From positions 13,404-77,403 of the forward strand of contig JBGSJZ010000112.1 of NCBI GenBank assembly GCA_041741455.1: a stretch of DNA of 64,000 nucleotides. The letters are read 5' to 3'. Below the pieces are notes generated by a model, which saw only the letters and a program-made list of their open reading frames with translations, did not search any database and was not told the DNA's origin. Made by a program: the position numbers and the translations under genes. Positions within the stretch are counted from its first letter, which is position 1; each line of letters begins with the position of its first letter. Source of the DNA: CALESS01 sp041741455 (lineage in GTDB: Bacteria; Chloroflexota; Anaerolineae; Anaerolineales; Anaerolineaceae). This document shows, piece after piece, positions 53,675 to 61,625 of the stretch.

Positions 53675-54343
53675 TCAGCGCTTGTCGCCCAGGTCCAGCC
53701 GGTAACCCACGCCGCGTACAGTTTTGATGTACAAAGGATGGCGGGGATCTTCCTCGAGCGCCTCGCGCAGCCAACTCATGTGCACATCCAGGGTACGGGT
53801 GTCTTCGGTGTAGTTTGTATCCCAGACCTGGCTGAAGAGTTGCTTGCGCTCAATCACCTCACCCGGTCGCTCCATCAAAGTGCGCAGCAGGATCACCAGG
53901 CGAGGCGTCAGGCGCGCCTGGCGGTTATCCAGACGGGCCATGCGTTGCTCCACATCCAGTTGTAGCGGGCCGGCAGTCAGCACATCCCGTGGTTCCACCG
54001 GCAACAACGGGCGGATACGATTAAGCAACTTCTGCAGGGTGAAGGGCTGAACCAGGATGACATCCGCCTCAAACTTGTTTTGCTCCGCCATTTTCGCGCC
54101 TAGCACCAGAGTGATTGGCAGGCCGGGTACCTGCTGGCGAATGGACTGGCAAATTCTCCGGCCGGAGGTGCGCATCGAAGCGGCGTCCACCAGAACCAGG
54201 TGGGGGCGCTCTTCAACCAGGCGCGCCAAGGCAGCGCTGCCATTAGCCGCCGTTTCAACCTGAAAACCTTTTTTGATCAGGCCGGTGACAAAAGATGCGT
54301 GCTCCGTCCGCTTGCTCTCAATCAGCAGAATTTTAGCCTTCAT
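53675..54343 (-). CDS. OmpR-type transcriptional regulator with degenerate receiver
   Basis: 222 residues. The C-terminal winged helix is intact (LTPRLVILLRTLMERPGEVI, TRTLDVHMSWLREALEEDP, IKTVRGVGYRL). The receiver-like half keeps Asp 53 (LVLVDAAS), but the acidic pair after strand 1 is replaced by ES (LLIESKR, 9-10) and the conserved Lys by Gln 99 (ILVQPFT). Normal phosphorylation is therefore doubtful. No kinase gene is adjacent. Direct repeats (GATTCTTAA) and a 14-bp palindrome upstream may be its own or the sortase promoter's binding sites. Confidence 0.88.
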   Translation of the reverse strand: MKAKILLIESKRTEHASFVTGLIKKGFQVETAANGSAALARLVEERPHLVLVDAASMRTSGRRICQSIRQQVPGLPITLVLGAKMAEQNKFEADVILVQPFTLQKLLNRIRPLLPVEPRDVLTAGPLQLDVEQRMARLDNRQARLTPRLVILLRTLMERPGEVIERKQLFSQVWDTNYTEDTRTLDVHMSWLREALEEDPRHPLYIKTVRGVGYRLDLGDKR

Positions 54344-54367
54344 GCCTCACTCAATGTGTTAAGATGA

Positions 54368-54381
54368 GCCGGTTAACCGGC
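54368..54381. promoter_or_regulatory. 14-bp perfect palindrome upstream of the regulator gene
   Basis: GCCGGTTAACCGGC, 25 nt upstream of the regulator ATG. Possible operator or mRNA hairpin; function not known. Confidence 0.4.
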
Positions 54382-54597
54382 CAGATGGGTACTACCCTTC
54401 TTTTATCAGCCATTCACCATCCCACTTGACCCCCTGATCGGTGTTGATTCTTCTTTGGGGGGAAGGAACGACAGTATGCGTATTATACTCGATTCTTAAC
54501 AAATGGCAATGATGATTCTTAAGATTCCAAGTTAAGAGTTATAAATGTCTTAATCGCAAGGTTGCTTTTGTCCGTGTCCGGAGCAAGTTGATTAAGG

Positions 54598-54603
54598 TAT
54601 AAT
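54598..54603 (+). promoter_or_regulatory. -10 box of the sortase gene
   Basis: TATAAT about 30 nt upstream of the preferred GTG start (54634). The -35 region is weak. Confidence 0.5.
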
Positions 54604-54633
54604 AGTTGGGCGAGAGTAGTGACAAGGAATCCT

Positions 54634-55530
54634 GTGGCCCGATACCGACGCGCTGAAGACCTGAATGTTGAAGAGTTGCGCCAGTTGCTCATCGAAAAGA
54701 GCCGCGGGGCGCGGCATGCGCGTCTGGCCCATTACCGGCGTACCGGCCGGGTGGTCAATCTGCAGCCCCAGGTGCGCAGCATCCCACTCGACTCCCTGCG
54801 CAGCGCGCCCTTACCGGAAGAAGAAATCGATCGACGACCGCGCAAGCGCACTGGCCTGGACCGGGTGCTGCTGGCGGTGGAAATCCTGGCAGTGATTGGT
54901 CTGGTGGTGGTGCTCTTCAACGGTTTCAACCTGCTGCAGACCCTCAACCGGGAGGTGGTGGCAGCCATAAGCATCCCAACGATCGCTCCCACCCCGGCCA
55001 TCACGGCGGTAGTACTGCCGGCGGGGCATACCCCGCCCAACGCCCAGGGTGAAACCGAGTTTAACAACGCAGAGATTCCGGAGCACCTGCGCCCGCTCGT
55101 CAACGTGCTGGCCAGCCTGCCCATCCCCACACCTTCGCCGGAGCAGGCCTTCTCGATCAAGATCCCGGCCATCGGGGTGGACGCCAGCGTCATCCAGGGC
55201 GATGGCTTTGAGCAGTTGCGCAAGGGTGTCGTGGGCCAGCACATCGGCTCCGCCAACCCCGGGCAGAAGGGCAACCTGGTGCTTTCCGCCCACAACGACG
55301 TCTATGGTGAGATTTTCCGCCACCTGGACAAGTTGAAGAAGGGCGATGAGATCATCATCTTCACCCAGTTGCGCTCCTACACCTACGTGGTGCAGGGCAC
55401 GCAGGTTGTGCAGCCAACCACAGTGGAAGTGATGGACCCGACCATTGACCCGGTGGTCACCCTGATATCGTGTTATCCTTATCTGGTGGATAACAAGCGG
55501 ATTGTGGTAACCGCCATCCTACAGGATTAG
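54634..55530 (+). CDS. Sortase-family transpeptidase
   Basis: 298 residues from GTG at 54634, preferred because AAGGA lies 6 nt upstream and the promoter leaves a normal leader; GTG at 54619 is the alternative. A basic cytoplasmic N-terminus (about 95 residues) precedes one membrane helix (LLAVEILAVIGLVVVLFNGF), a Pro/Thr linker and a C-terminal sortase domain with catalytic His in LVLSAHNDVYGEIF, Cys in VTLISCYPY and Arg in NKRIVV. It should join surface proteins to cell-envelope acceptors. No LPxTG-type substrate is evident in the window. Confidence 0.88.
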   Translation: MARYRRAEDLNVEELRQLLIEKSRGARHARLAHYRRTGRVVNLQPQVRSIPLDSLRSAPLPEEEIDRRPRKRTGLDRVLLAVEILAVIGLVVVLFNGFNLLQTLNREVVAAISIPTIAPTPAITAVVLPAGHTPPNAQGETEFNNAEIPEHLRPLVNVLASLPIPTPSPEQAFSIKIPAIGVDASVIQGDGFEQLRKGVVGQHIGSANPGQKGNLVLSAHNDVYGEIFRHLDKLKKGDEIIIFTQLRSYTYVVQGTQVVQPTTVEVMDPTIDPVVTLISCYPYLVDNKRIVVTAILQD

Positions 55531-55594
55531 ATAATCAATTATGTCCCTGGTGCAGCCAGCGCGCTGACCAAGACATTCAAAACATAGGAGAATT

Positions 55595-55792
55595 ATGAGC
55601 AAGAAAACCCAACGCAAAGTTTCTGAACCCATCATCGTGGCCGAACGCAAGACCCCCACTGCCGCCCGCCCCAGTCTATCCGCTGAATTCAACCCGAATT
55701 ACTCAGAGATCATCAGCGACCTGAAGAAAACCGGTATTTTGGCCGGGGTATTTATTGGTATTCTCGTCATCCTGACCTTCTTCCTGCGCTAA
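55595..55792 (+). CDS. Small single-span membrane protein downstream of sortase
   Basis: 65 residues, ATG with AGGAG upstream. A polar, basic N-terminal 43 residues lead to one C-terminal transmembrane helix (ILAGVFIGILVILTFFLR), so it is a tail-anchored or N-in protein. I recognise no family. It is 64 nt after the sortase stop and may be its partner or simply a neighbour. Confidence 0.75.
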   Translation: MSKKTQRKVSEPIIVAERKTPTAARPSLSAEFNPNYSEIISDLKKTGILAGVFIGILVILTFFLR

Positions 55793-55871
55793 GTTCAAGG
55801 GATTTCCACAACCCACGACGGTTGTGTTTGTCACCTAACCAAAACTCAGGTAATTTACCAAGGAGAAGTGT

Positions 55872-56939
55872 ATGGCACCCATGTTTGTTCCTGGTCCGGT
55901 GGATGTGGCCCCCGAAGTACTGGCGGCCCAGGCGAAACCGATGATGCCCCATCGCAGTAAGGATTTTGAAGCCATCTTCCGACGGACGGAAGAAAAAGCC
56001 AAGCAAGTATTCTTCACCCAGTATCGCATTTTCCAGGGAACCCACTCCGGTTCCGGCATGCAGGAAGCCGGTGTGCGCAACCTGGCTGCTTCCACTGTGC
56101 TGGCTTGCATCAATGGTGCGTTTTCCAAACGCTGGTACGATGTGGCCGTTTCCAATGGCAAGCAGGTCGACAAGCTGGAAGTATCGTTCGGCGAAGCCAT
56201 CACCCCGGAGATGCTGGCGGATGCGCTGAAGGCCAAGTTCTACGAAGCCGTCACCATCGTTCACAACGAAACCTCAACCGGTGTGATGAATCCGCTCAAA
56301 GAGCTGTGCGAAGTGCTGCACACGGTCAGCCCGGATACGATGATCCTGGTGGATGCGGTTTCCTCGCTGAGCGGCGTGAAGATTGAGATGGACGCCCTGG
56401 GCATCGACTTCCTGATGACCTCATCACAGAAGTGCCTGGCGCTGCCGCCGGGTCTTTCGCTGGCGGGTGTTTCCGACCGGGCGATGAAGAAAGCCGAAAC
56501 TGTGCCCTTCCGAGGCTGGTACTTCGACTTTGTGCTGCTGGAGAAGCATCGCATCAAAGATTCCACCCCAATGACCCCGGTCATGCCGCTGATCTATGCG
56601 CTGGATGTGCAACTTGACCGCATCCTGGCTGAAGGGCTGGAAAACCGCTTTGCCCGCCACGAAGCAATGTCCAAGCGATTCGATAGCTGGGCAGAAGCCA
56701 ACGGCATGCCGGTGATGGCTGCCCCGGCCTACCGCTCACATACAGTCTGCACTGTACAAAACGCCAAGGGCTGGGACATCTCAGCACTCAACAAGTTCCT
56801 GACCACCAAGGGCATGCGCATCGCCAATGGTTACGGCGAATGGAAGGACAAGACCTACCGGGTGGCCACCATGGGCGAGATCCAGATGAGCGATGTCGAG
56901 AACCTGATCGTCGCCCTGGAAGAATACATGAAACAATAA
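55872..56939 (+). CDS. Class V aminotransferase (alanine-glyoxylate/serine-pyruvate type)
   Basis: 355 residues, fold type I PLP enzyme. It begins FVPGPVDVAPEVL, the usual start of this subgroup. The PLP lysine is in MTSSQKCLALPPGL (about Lys 184), the cofactor Asp in ILVDAVSSLSG, and the TGVMNPL segment matches serine-glyoxylate or alanine-glyoxylate aminotransferases. In such organisms it may serve glycine/serine metabolism. AAGGAGAAG precedes the ATG at 55872. Confidence 0.92.
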   Translation: MAPMFVPGPVDVAPEVLAAQAKPMMPHRSKDFEAIFRRTEEKAKQVFFTQYRIFQGTHSGSGMQEAGVRNLAASTVLACINGAFSKRWYDVAVSNGKQVDKLEVSFGEAITPEMLADALKAKFYEAVTIVHNETSTGVMNPLKELCEVLHTVSPDTMILVDAVSSLSGVKIEMDALGIDFLMTSSQKCLALPPGLSLAGVSDRAMKKAETVPFRGWYFDFVLLEKHRIKDSTPMTPVMPLIYALDVQLDRILAEGLENRFARHEAMSKRFDSWAEANGMPVMAAPAYRSHTVCTVQNAKGWDISALNKFLTTKGMRIANGYGEWKDKTYRVATMGEIQMSDVENLIVALEEYMKQ

Positions 56940-57003
56940 AACGGCAATAAATTTCTAAAATATTAAAGATTATAGAAATTTTTGCAAAAACCTGAAATAT
57001 TCG

Positions 57004-57034
57004 CGTGCAATGCGCCTGAGCGGTGCATTGCACG
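57004..57034 (+). other. Long hairpin in the leader
   Basis: CGTGCAATGCGCC and GGTGCATTGCACG form a 13-bp stem with one G-T pair around TGAGC; no T-run follows. Confidence 0.7.
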
Positions 57035-57056
57035 TGATGATTTAAGGATTAAATTC

Positions 57057-57086
57057 GAGAACCGGGTTTCGGGCCCGGTTCTCTTT
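57057..57086 (+). terminator. Terminator-like hairpin just before a strong RBS
   Basis: GAGAACCGGG with CCCGGTTCTC, 7-nt loop, then TTTC. Its position directly ahead of AAAGGAGGAAGGAGAG suggests attenuation or simply the aminotransferase terminator. Confidence 0.6.
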
Positions 57087-57103
57087 CAAAGGAGGAAGGA
57101 GAG

Positions 57104-57244
57104 ATGCGCTTGCATTCTTATCCTAGCACGCCAGACCCCTCTTTGCCTGCCCGCTGGCCTACGCTCACCCAACGCCTGCCCGGCGGTTTGGAATCAATAT
57201 CCAAAGCAAAAAACTCGCTTGTTTTCCACCTGTCGATGTGTTAA
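57104..57244 (+). CDS. Possible 46-residue peptide with strong ribosome binding site
   Basis: ATG at 57104 is preceded by AAGGAGGAAGGAG. The reading MRLHSYPSTPDPSLPARWPT... ends at TAA 57242-57244. It has no signal peptide or known family and many prolines. It could be a leader peptide, a gene remnant or chance. Confidence 0.3.
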   Translation: MRLHSYPSTPDPSLPARWPTLTQRLPGGLESISKAKNSLVFHLSMC

Positions 57245-57290
57245 TATATAGATAATATTTATCTATATTGTCTTAAAGGAGTGGAGGGAA

Positions 57291-58700
57291 ATGAAAAAGC
57301 GAATCCTGGTTTTTACCCTGTTGTTCACCCTGACGATTGCCGCCTGCTCGGGAACCCAGCCCCAGGGCATGTTTGTGATGCCCCTGGTCAGCAGCGGGAC
57401 TTTGGATGCCTACAATGTAGCAGTGGATGTGCAGGATAACGGCACCAAGCACATTGTGTGGAGTGAATGTCCGCCAGCCGGTGATTTGAGCCAATATTGC
57501 CGGGTACTTTATCAACGCACCATCGGCGGAGAACCTGGTATCCAGTTGACTTTTTCGAGCGCGAGCAGCAATTATGTTTTTGCCAATGTCGCTGCCCTGG
57601 ATAATGGCAGTGCCGTGGTGGCATTTTACGAAAGCGGCACCACCTGTAAGGCCCGCTATGCTATCATCCCCAGCGTGGTGATTACCAATCCAACAGTCCA
57701 ACCTGTTATCCCAGGCGATGCAACCATCAGCCACTGCGACGCACCAGTCACGCTGGCTGGTAATGGCACTACAGTCTATTCAGTGGTCAGCCGCTATTTA
57801 AGCTATAACAGCCAGTATTACCAATACCGCAAGCTACTCCCGGCAGCGGATGCCAGCGCAGCGGATGTCGTTACGGAAAACCTGTTCCGTGCAGTGGATC
57901 GCAACCAACCCCTGGTCGCCAGGGTTGATTCCGCCGGCAACCTGCATGCAGCCTGGTTGTTTGAGCGGAAGGTCTTCGGGTTGGACCTTTTCACATCTCG
58001 CGGCGTCGAATATGCCAACAATAATGGGGTTACCGGAAACCTGACCCCCTTGGAAGTTTACTCCTCCATTTCAACCTCATTGTTTACTACAATTGATATG
58101 GCCGTGGAAAGCCCCACCCAGGCGCATATGGTGTACTCCTTGGACGGCGGTGAGGTGTTTGATTCAAGTTTGTGGCTGGCAACAGTCACCAGCGGAAGCC
58201 TTGCCCAAATAAAGATTGCGCTTACGGAAAACCTGGGTTGGGATAATATCTACGCCAGCATCTCCAATTATGGGGCAAGCACCGCCAACCAGGTCATCGT
58301 TTTTAGCGCTGAAAATACCACCATCGGAGATTCCGAGGTTTTTTACAAACTGACCAACGCTGGAGGTGTACCGGCTCAACTCTCCGATTCCCCCAGTCCA
58401 ATTTTCAGTCCAAGGGTAGCACCGTTCGACACCTACTTCATAGCCGGTTGGCGCCAGGCACCAGGTACCACTTGCCCGGATGAAGTGGAATATTCGTACT
58501 TTGACTTGGGAGTAAAACTAATTTTCCAGGGAACTGACGGTTGTCCGGCAGGTGCAGCCTCGATCACGACCCTCTCAACCAACGACCCTTGGGTGGCTGG
58601 TGCCTGGATTGACGGGTTGACCAGCAGCCCGGATGCACGCCAAGTGCCGTGGATCGTATTTAACACCAACTCCATCCACCTACCGCTGATCAGAAGATAA
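57291..58700 (+). CDS. Secreted lipoprotein of unknown function
   Basis: 469 residues, ATG preceded by AAGGAGTGGAGGG. The signal peptide ends in a lipobox (TIAACSG, Cys about 19). The mature part looks like a beta-propeller or BNR-type repeat protein (recurring patterns such as HIVWSE, NLHAAWLFE, AHMVYSLDGG, WVAGAWIDG), with scattered cysteines likely paired outside the cell. The last residues SIHLPLIRR resemble the tails of the M28 and M23 proteins in this window. No enzymatic motif was recognised. Confidence 0.8.
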   Translation: MKKRILVFTLLFTLTIAACSGTQPQGMFVMPLVSSGTLDAYNVAVDVQDNGTKHIVWSECPPAGDLSQYCRVLYQRTIGGEPGIQLTFSSASSNYVFANVAALDNGSAVVAFYESGTTCKARYAIIPSVVITNPTVQPVIPGDATISHCDAPVTLAGNGTTVYSVVSRYLSYNSQYYQYRKLLPAADASAADVVTENLFRAVDRNQPLVARVDSAGNLHAAWLFERKVFGLDLFTSRGVEYANNNGVTGNLTPLEVYSSISTSLFTTIDMAVESPTQAHMVYSLDGGEVFDSSLWLATVTSGSLAQIKIALTENLGWDNIYASISNYGASTANQVIVFSAENTTIGDSEVFYKLTNAGGVPAQLSDSPSPIFSPRVAPFDTYFIAGWRQAPGTTCPDEVEYSYFDLGVKLIFQGTDGCPAGAASITTLSTNDPWVAGAWIDGLTSSPDARQVPWIVFNTNSIHLPLIRR

Positions 58701-58762
58701 ACCGGTGTGTTAATTACAAGCGATTGAACTAGAAACTCATTGCGCTTGAGATGAGAGTTTTT

Positions 58763-58790
58763 CACAGGCCGCCGTTGGCGGCCTGTGTTA
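58763..58790 (+). terminator. Terminator hairpin after the lipoprotein gene
   Basis: CACAGGCCGCC-GTT-GGCGGCCTGTG, an 11-bp perfect stem followed by TTATTAATT. Confidence 0.85.
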
Positions 58791-58899
58791 TTAATTCGAT
58801 CAAGATAATCAAAACAGGATAAACTAGAAGAAGTGAATGGCGGTGGAAAACCGAAATTCACAAAATCAACCCATGTTTATTTTTGAAAGGTGATGACCA

Positions 58900-59544
58900 T
58901 TGAAAATATTCCTTACCGGCTTTGAACCCTTCGGCGGCAGCCCGCTCAATCCCTCCGAGCAGGTGGTGAAAGCCTTGCAAACTGGCCCCCCACCTGATAA
59001 AGATTTGGAAACCCTGATCCTGCCAGTGGATGGCGGAAGAGCACCAGGCATGCTGAAGGCAGCGCTGGCGGAACACCAACCCGATGCCGTGATTTGCCTG
59101 GGTGAAGCCGGACGATCAGCGATCTCGCTGGAACGGGCTGCCCTCAACCTGCTGGATTACCGCATCCCGGATAATAGCGGTGTCACCATCACCGATCAAC
59201 CCATCCGCCCGGATGGGCCGGCAGCCTACTTCTCTACCCTGCCGCTGCGTCCCATTCAATCCGCCTTGCTGGCAGCCGGCATCCCCTGCGAGCTTTCGCT
59301 GAGCGCTGGGGCATACCTGTGCAACCAGGTCTTCTACACACTGATGGATACGCTGGCCTTAAGTGGTCGACAGGTCCCGGCCGGGTTCATCCACCTGCCA
59401 TCCCTGCTGGAGCAGGTGGCGCTGCGCGGCCTCAGCCAGCCAAGTATGGCACTGGAAGCGCAGGTGCGGGCTATTCGGGTCGTTTTGGAGATGGTTTTTA
59501 ACACAGAACTCACTGAAAGTACGGATTTGCCCGGAAAATTGTAA
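58900..59544 (+). CDS. pcp: Pyroglutamyl-peptidase I
   Basis: 214 residues from TTG at 58900 (AAGGTGA upstream; the frame starts KIFLTGFEPFGG as in the family). The catalytic triad is visible: Glu in SLERAALN region (about 78), Cys in SAGAYLCNQVFY (about 141) and His in AGFIHLPS (about 165). It is a cytosolic C15 cysteine peptidase removing N-terminal pyroglutamate from peptides. Freed 5-oxoproline could be used by the PxpA system encoded near 50 kb. Confidence 0.94.
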   Translation: MKIFLTGFEPFGGSPLNPSEQVVKALQTGPPPDKDLETLILPVDGGRAPGMLKAALAEHQPDAVICLGEAGRSAISLERAALNLLDYRIPDNSGVTITDQPIRPDGPAAYFSTLPLRPIQSALLAAGIPCELSLSAGAYLCNQVFYTLMDTLALSGRQVPAGFIHLPSLLEQVALRGLSQPSMALEAQVRAIRVVLEMVFNTELTESTDLPGKL

Positions 59545-59571
59545 ACATTTGTGCTGATGAAAGAATCAATC

Positions 59572-59919
59572 ATGAGAATTCAAAAATTTCTCCCTTTTTC
59601 TCTACTCATAAGCATCCTTTTTGTTGTTTCTTCAGTACTCATTCCAGTTACGATAACTGAAAGAGCTGAAATTACCCGTGTGAAATTTGGCTATCCATTA
59701 AAATTCATAATTCAGGACCAATTTACTGGAGCTTTAGGGCATCCTGAAGGACCTTCTCTCCCATATCCATTGACTGTTCTCTCCCCCTGGGAAAACCCAA
59801 CCCAGATTCGATGGATCCCATTGTTGGCAAACCTAGTGATTGTTTGTAGCTGTGTCATTTTGGTTTATCGAACTGTAATATGGATTCGAAGGAATGGCGA
59901 CCGACCGGATCTTCGGTGA
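59572..59919 (+). CDS. Small membrane protein of unknown function
   Basis: 115 residues from the ATG at 59572 (GTG 59551 and ATG 59557 are alternatives in the same frame). Two transmembrane helices flank an extracytoplasmic loop: FLPFSLLISILFVVSSVLIP (about 6-25) and LLANLVIVCSCVILVYRTVI (about 83-103). The loop has no cysteines. A+T-richer than the neighbouring pcp gene. No family recognised. Confidence 0.65.
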   Translation: MRIQKFLPFSLLISILFVVSSVLIPVTITERAEITRVKFGYPLKFIIQDQFTGALGHPEGPSLPYPLTVLSPWENPTQIRWIPLLANLVIVCSCVILVYRTVIWIRRNGDRPDLR

Positions 59920-59950
59920 ATGATTACATGTCAAGATACTAGATCCGGGT

Positions 59951-60015
59951 TTGTTGGATTTCGCTTTGTTCGTGAAAAAATCAAATCGTAGACGAGTCGC
60001 TCAACCCAACCTACG
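59951..60015. repeat. Relic of an inverted dispersed repeat (CAACCCAACCTACG type)
   Basis: TTGTTGGATTTCGCTTTGTT on the left pairs loosely with AGTCGCTCAACCCAACCTAC on the right. It resembles a common dispersed palindromic repeat of bacteria; only one copy is present here. Confidence 0.4.
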
Positions 60016-60101
60016 TATGTTCTGTGTAGTTGGATTGATCATTAATTGAAATGAAATTTTCGGTGTCCCCCGTGCACTCCGCCTCTCCGTGGTGAAAGGT
60101 A

Positions 60102-61547
60102 TTACGGAATCGGTGGGAAGGGGTTGACCAGGTCGCCGGAGGGGGTGGCGGCGTAGATGCCGAAGTAGAAGATGATATCCACTGCCAGGATGAGGGCCAG
60201 CAGGCCCCAGGCCAGGCGTCCTTTCTTGTTTTCGGCCAGCCAGTTGAGCGGCAGGGCCATCAGCCAGCATATGGCCGGGATAGAGACCACAAAGTGACTG
60301 CTGCCACTCGGCCCGCTGAGCAGGAAACCGCCCAGCAAGGCTGTCAGGATCAGCCAGAGGACGGGCAGCCATTTCTTCATGTAAAGCGCCAAGAGCAGAC
60401 CGATGCTGAAAACAACTGCACCTGGCCCATAGACCAGAGGTACACCTGGTCGGTAGAAACCGGTATCATCCGGAAAGACCTGGTAAGCGCCAAACGAGTG
60501 AGCGAATTGGTACCAAAAATATTGCAAGAGCGTGGTTTCTGGTCCCATGACAATCCGGATAGCCTCCGGTGTCCAGCCCATGACAGTCTGGGTTCGGGCA
60601 AAGTAGGCTTGCGGGTTGTGCAAGGCAAAGGCAAAGATCGGGGCGGCAACGCAAACGATTACCATGACCAACTTGCCGAGGTAAACCGCCCAGCGAGTTG
60701 GTTCGGAGCGGGCATCTCTCCACATCACCAAGACCAATACCGCCAGCAAGATCACTCCGACCTTGCTGCCAGCATAAAAGTATTGAGACAGGCCAACAGC
60801 TAATCCACTTAGTACTGCCCCGCCACTCCAGCGTTTACGCCAACCCCAAAGAAAAGGCCCGAGCATTAGCGGAACCCAGAGAGTGTCCCAGATATTATTC
60901 AGGGAGATACGCGACCAGTGGTTGTGAAAATGATACGTGGCCATGATCAACGCTGCAAACAGCGCCGTTTGTTTTCCGGAGAAAGCTCTCACCATCGAAT
61001 AGGTGGCCAGCACACCCAGCCCTCCTACCAGGACACTCAGCAGGCGCACACTGAAGATGTTCGGTCCAAAGAGTCGGATAAAACCAGCTACAAGAAAGTA
61101 GAAAAGCGTTGGTTGCGAATCCGGACCCGTGATAAACGGGTTAATCGTCTCACGAGGATTAAAAAAGACCTGGCGCATGGCAAAATCAGCCGTGCCCAAC
61201 TCATCCACGTGCAGACCAACCGGCAAGCTTAAAATGTTACAGAGGCGAACTCCCAGAGAAACAACCAGCAGCCCGGCTAGAATCCAAAAGATACGTTTCG
61301 GGAGAGCTGATTCCATGCGGGGAATTAAAGCCAGGATCACACCAATCGAGGCTGCCAGCCAGGTCCACAATTGCCAACCAGCAATGACCGTATACCCGGA
61401 ATAAGTAAACCCAATGAGAATTGAAAGGATGGTACAGCCAGCCGCAACCAGTGCGATCATTGATCGGCGCGGGTTACTAAAAATGTATTTCCAACTGGAA
61501 CGGATGGCAACAATAATAGATTTGGAGAACGAGCGTAATTTTTTCAT
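60102..61547 (-). CDS. GT39-family (ArnT/PMT-like) membrane glycosyltransferase
   Basis: 481 residues with about 11 membrane helices. The catalytic-loop acidic motif is VGLHVDELGTADFAM (about residues 112-126), then a set of helices and HFHNHWSRISLNNIW, which parallels SHINFSRIGS of the larger protein at 1790-3751. Such enzymes transfer sugars from polyprenyl phosphates on the outer membrane face. It is a single gene, divergent from the secreted protein gene at 61626, with TATAAT about 18 nt upstream of the ATG. Confidence 0.83.
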   Translation of the reverse strand: MKKLRSFSKSIIVAIRSSWKYIFSNPRRSMIALVAAGCTILSILIGFTYSGYTVIAGWQLWTWLAASIGVILALIPRMESALPKRIFWILAGLLVVSLGVRLCNILSLPVGLHVDELGTADFAMRQVFFNPRETINPFITGPDSQPTLFYFLVAGFIRLFGPNIFSVRLLSVLVGGLGVLATYSMVRAFSGKQTALFAALIMATYHFHNHWSRISLNNIWDTLWVPLMLGPFLWGWRKRWSGGAVLSGLAVGLSQYFYAGSKVGVILLAVLVLVMWRDARSEPTRWAVYLGKLVMVIVCVAAPIFAFALHNPQAYFARTQTVMGWTPEAIRIVMGPETTLLQYFWYQFAHSFGAYQVFPDDTGFYRPGVPLVYGPGAVVFSIGLLLALYMKKWLPVLWLILTALLGGFLLSGPSGSSHFVVSIPAICWLMALPLNWLAENKKGRLAWGLLALILAVDIIFYFGIYAATPSGDLVNPFPPIP

Positions 61548-61625
61548 AATTAACCCATTTGGACAATTATATAACCGAATGAATTATGTTACACTATATG
61601 CCAAGTAACGTTATAAGGGGTTTCT

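Larger units (their letters stand above)
56940..57290 (+). other. Intergenic stretch with structured leader and a short ORF
   Basis: After an A+T-rich segment there are two hairpins (57004-57034 and 57057-57083), a very strong ribosome binding site, a 46-codon ORF (57104-57244) and an A+T-rich palindromic segment (57246-57267) that may be the promoter of the next gene. No recognised riboswitch consensus is seen. Confidence 0.5.
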
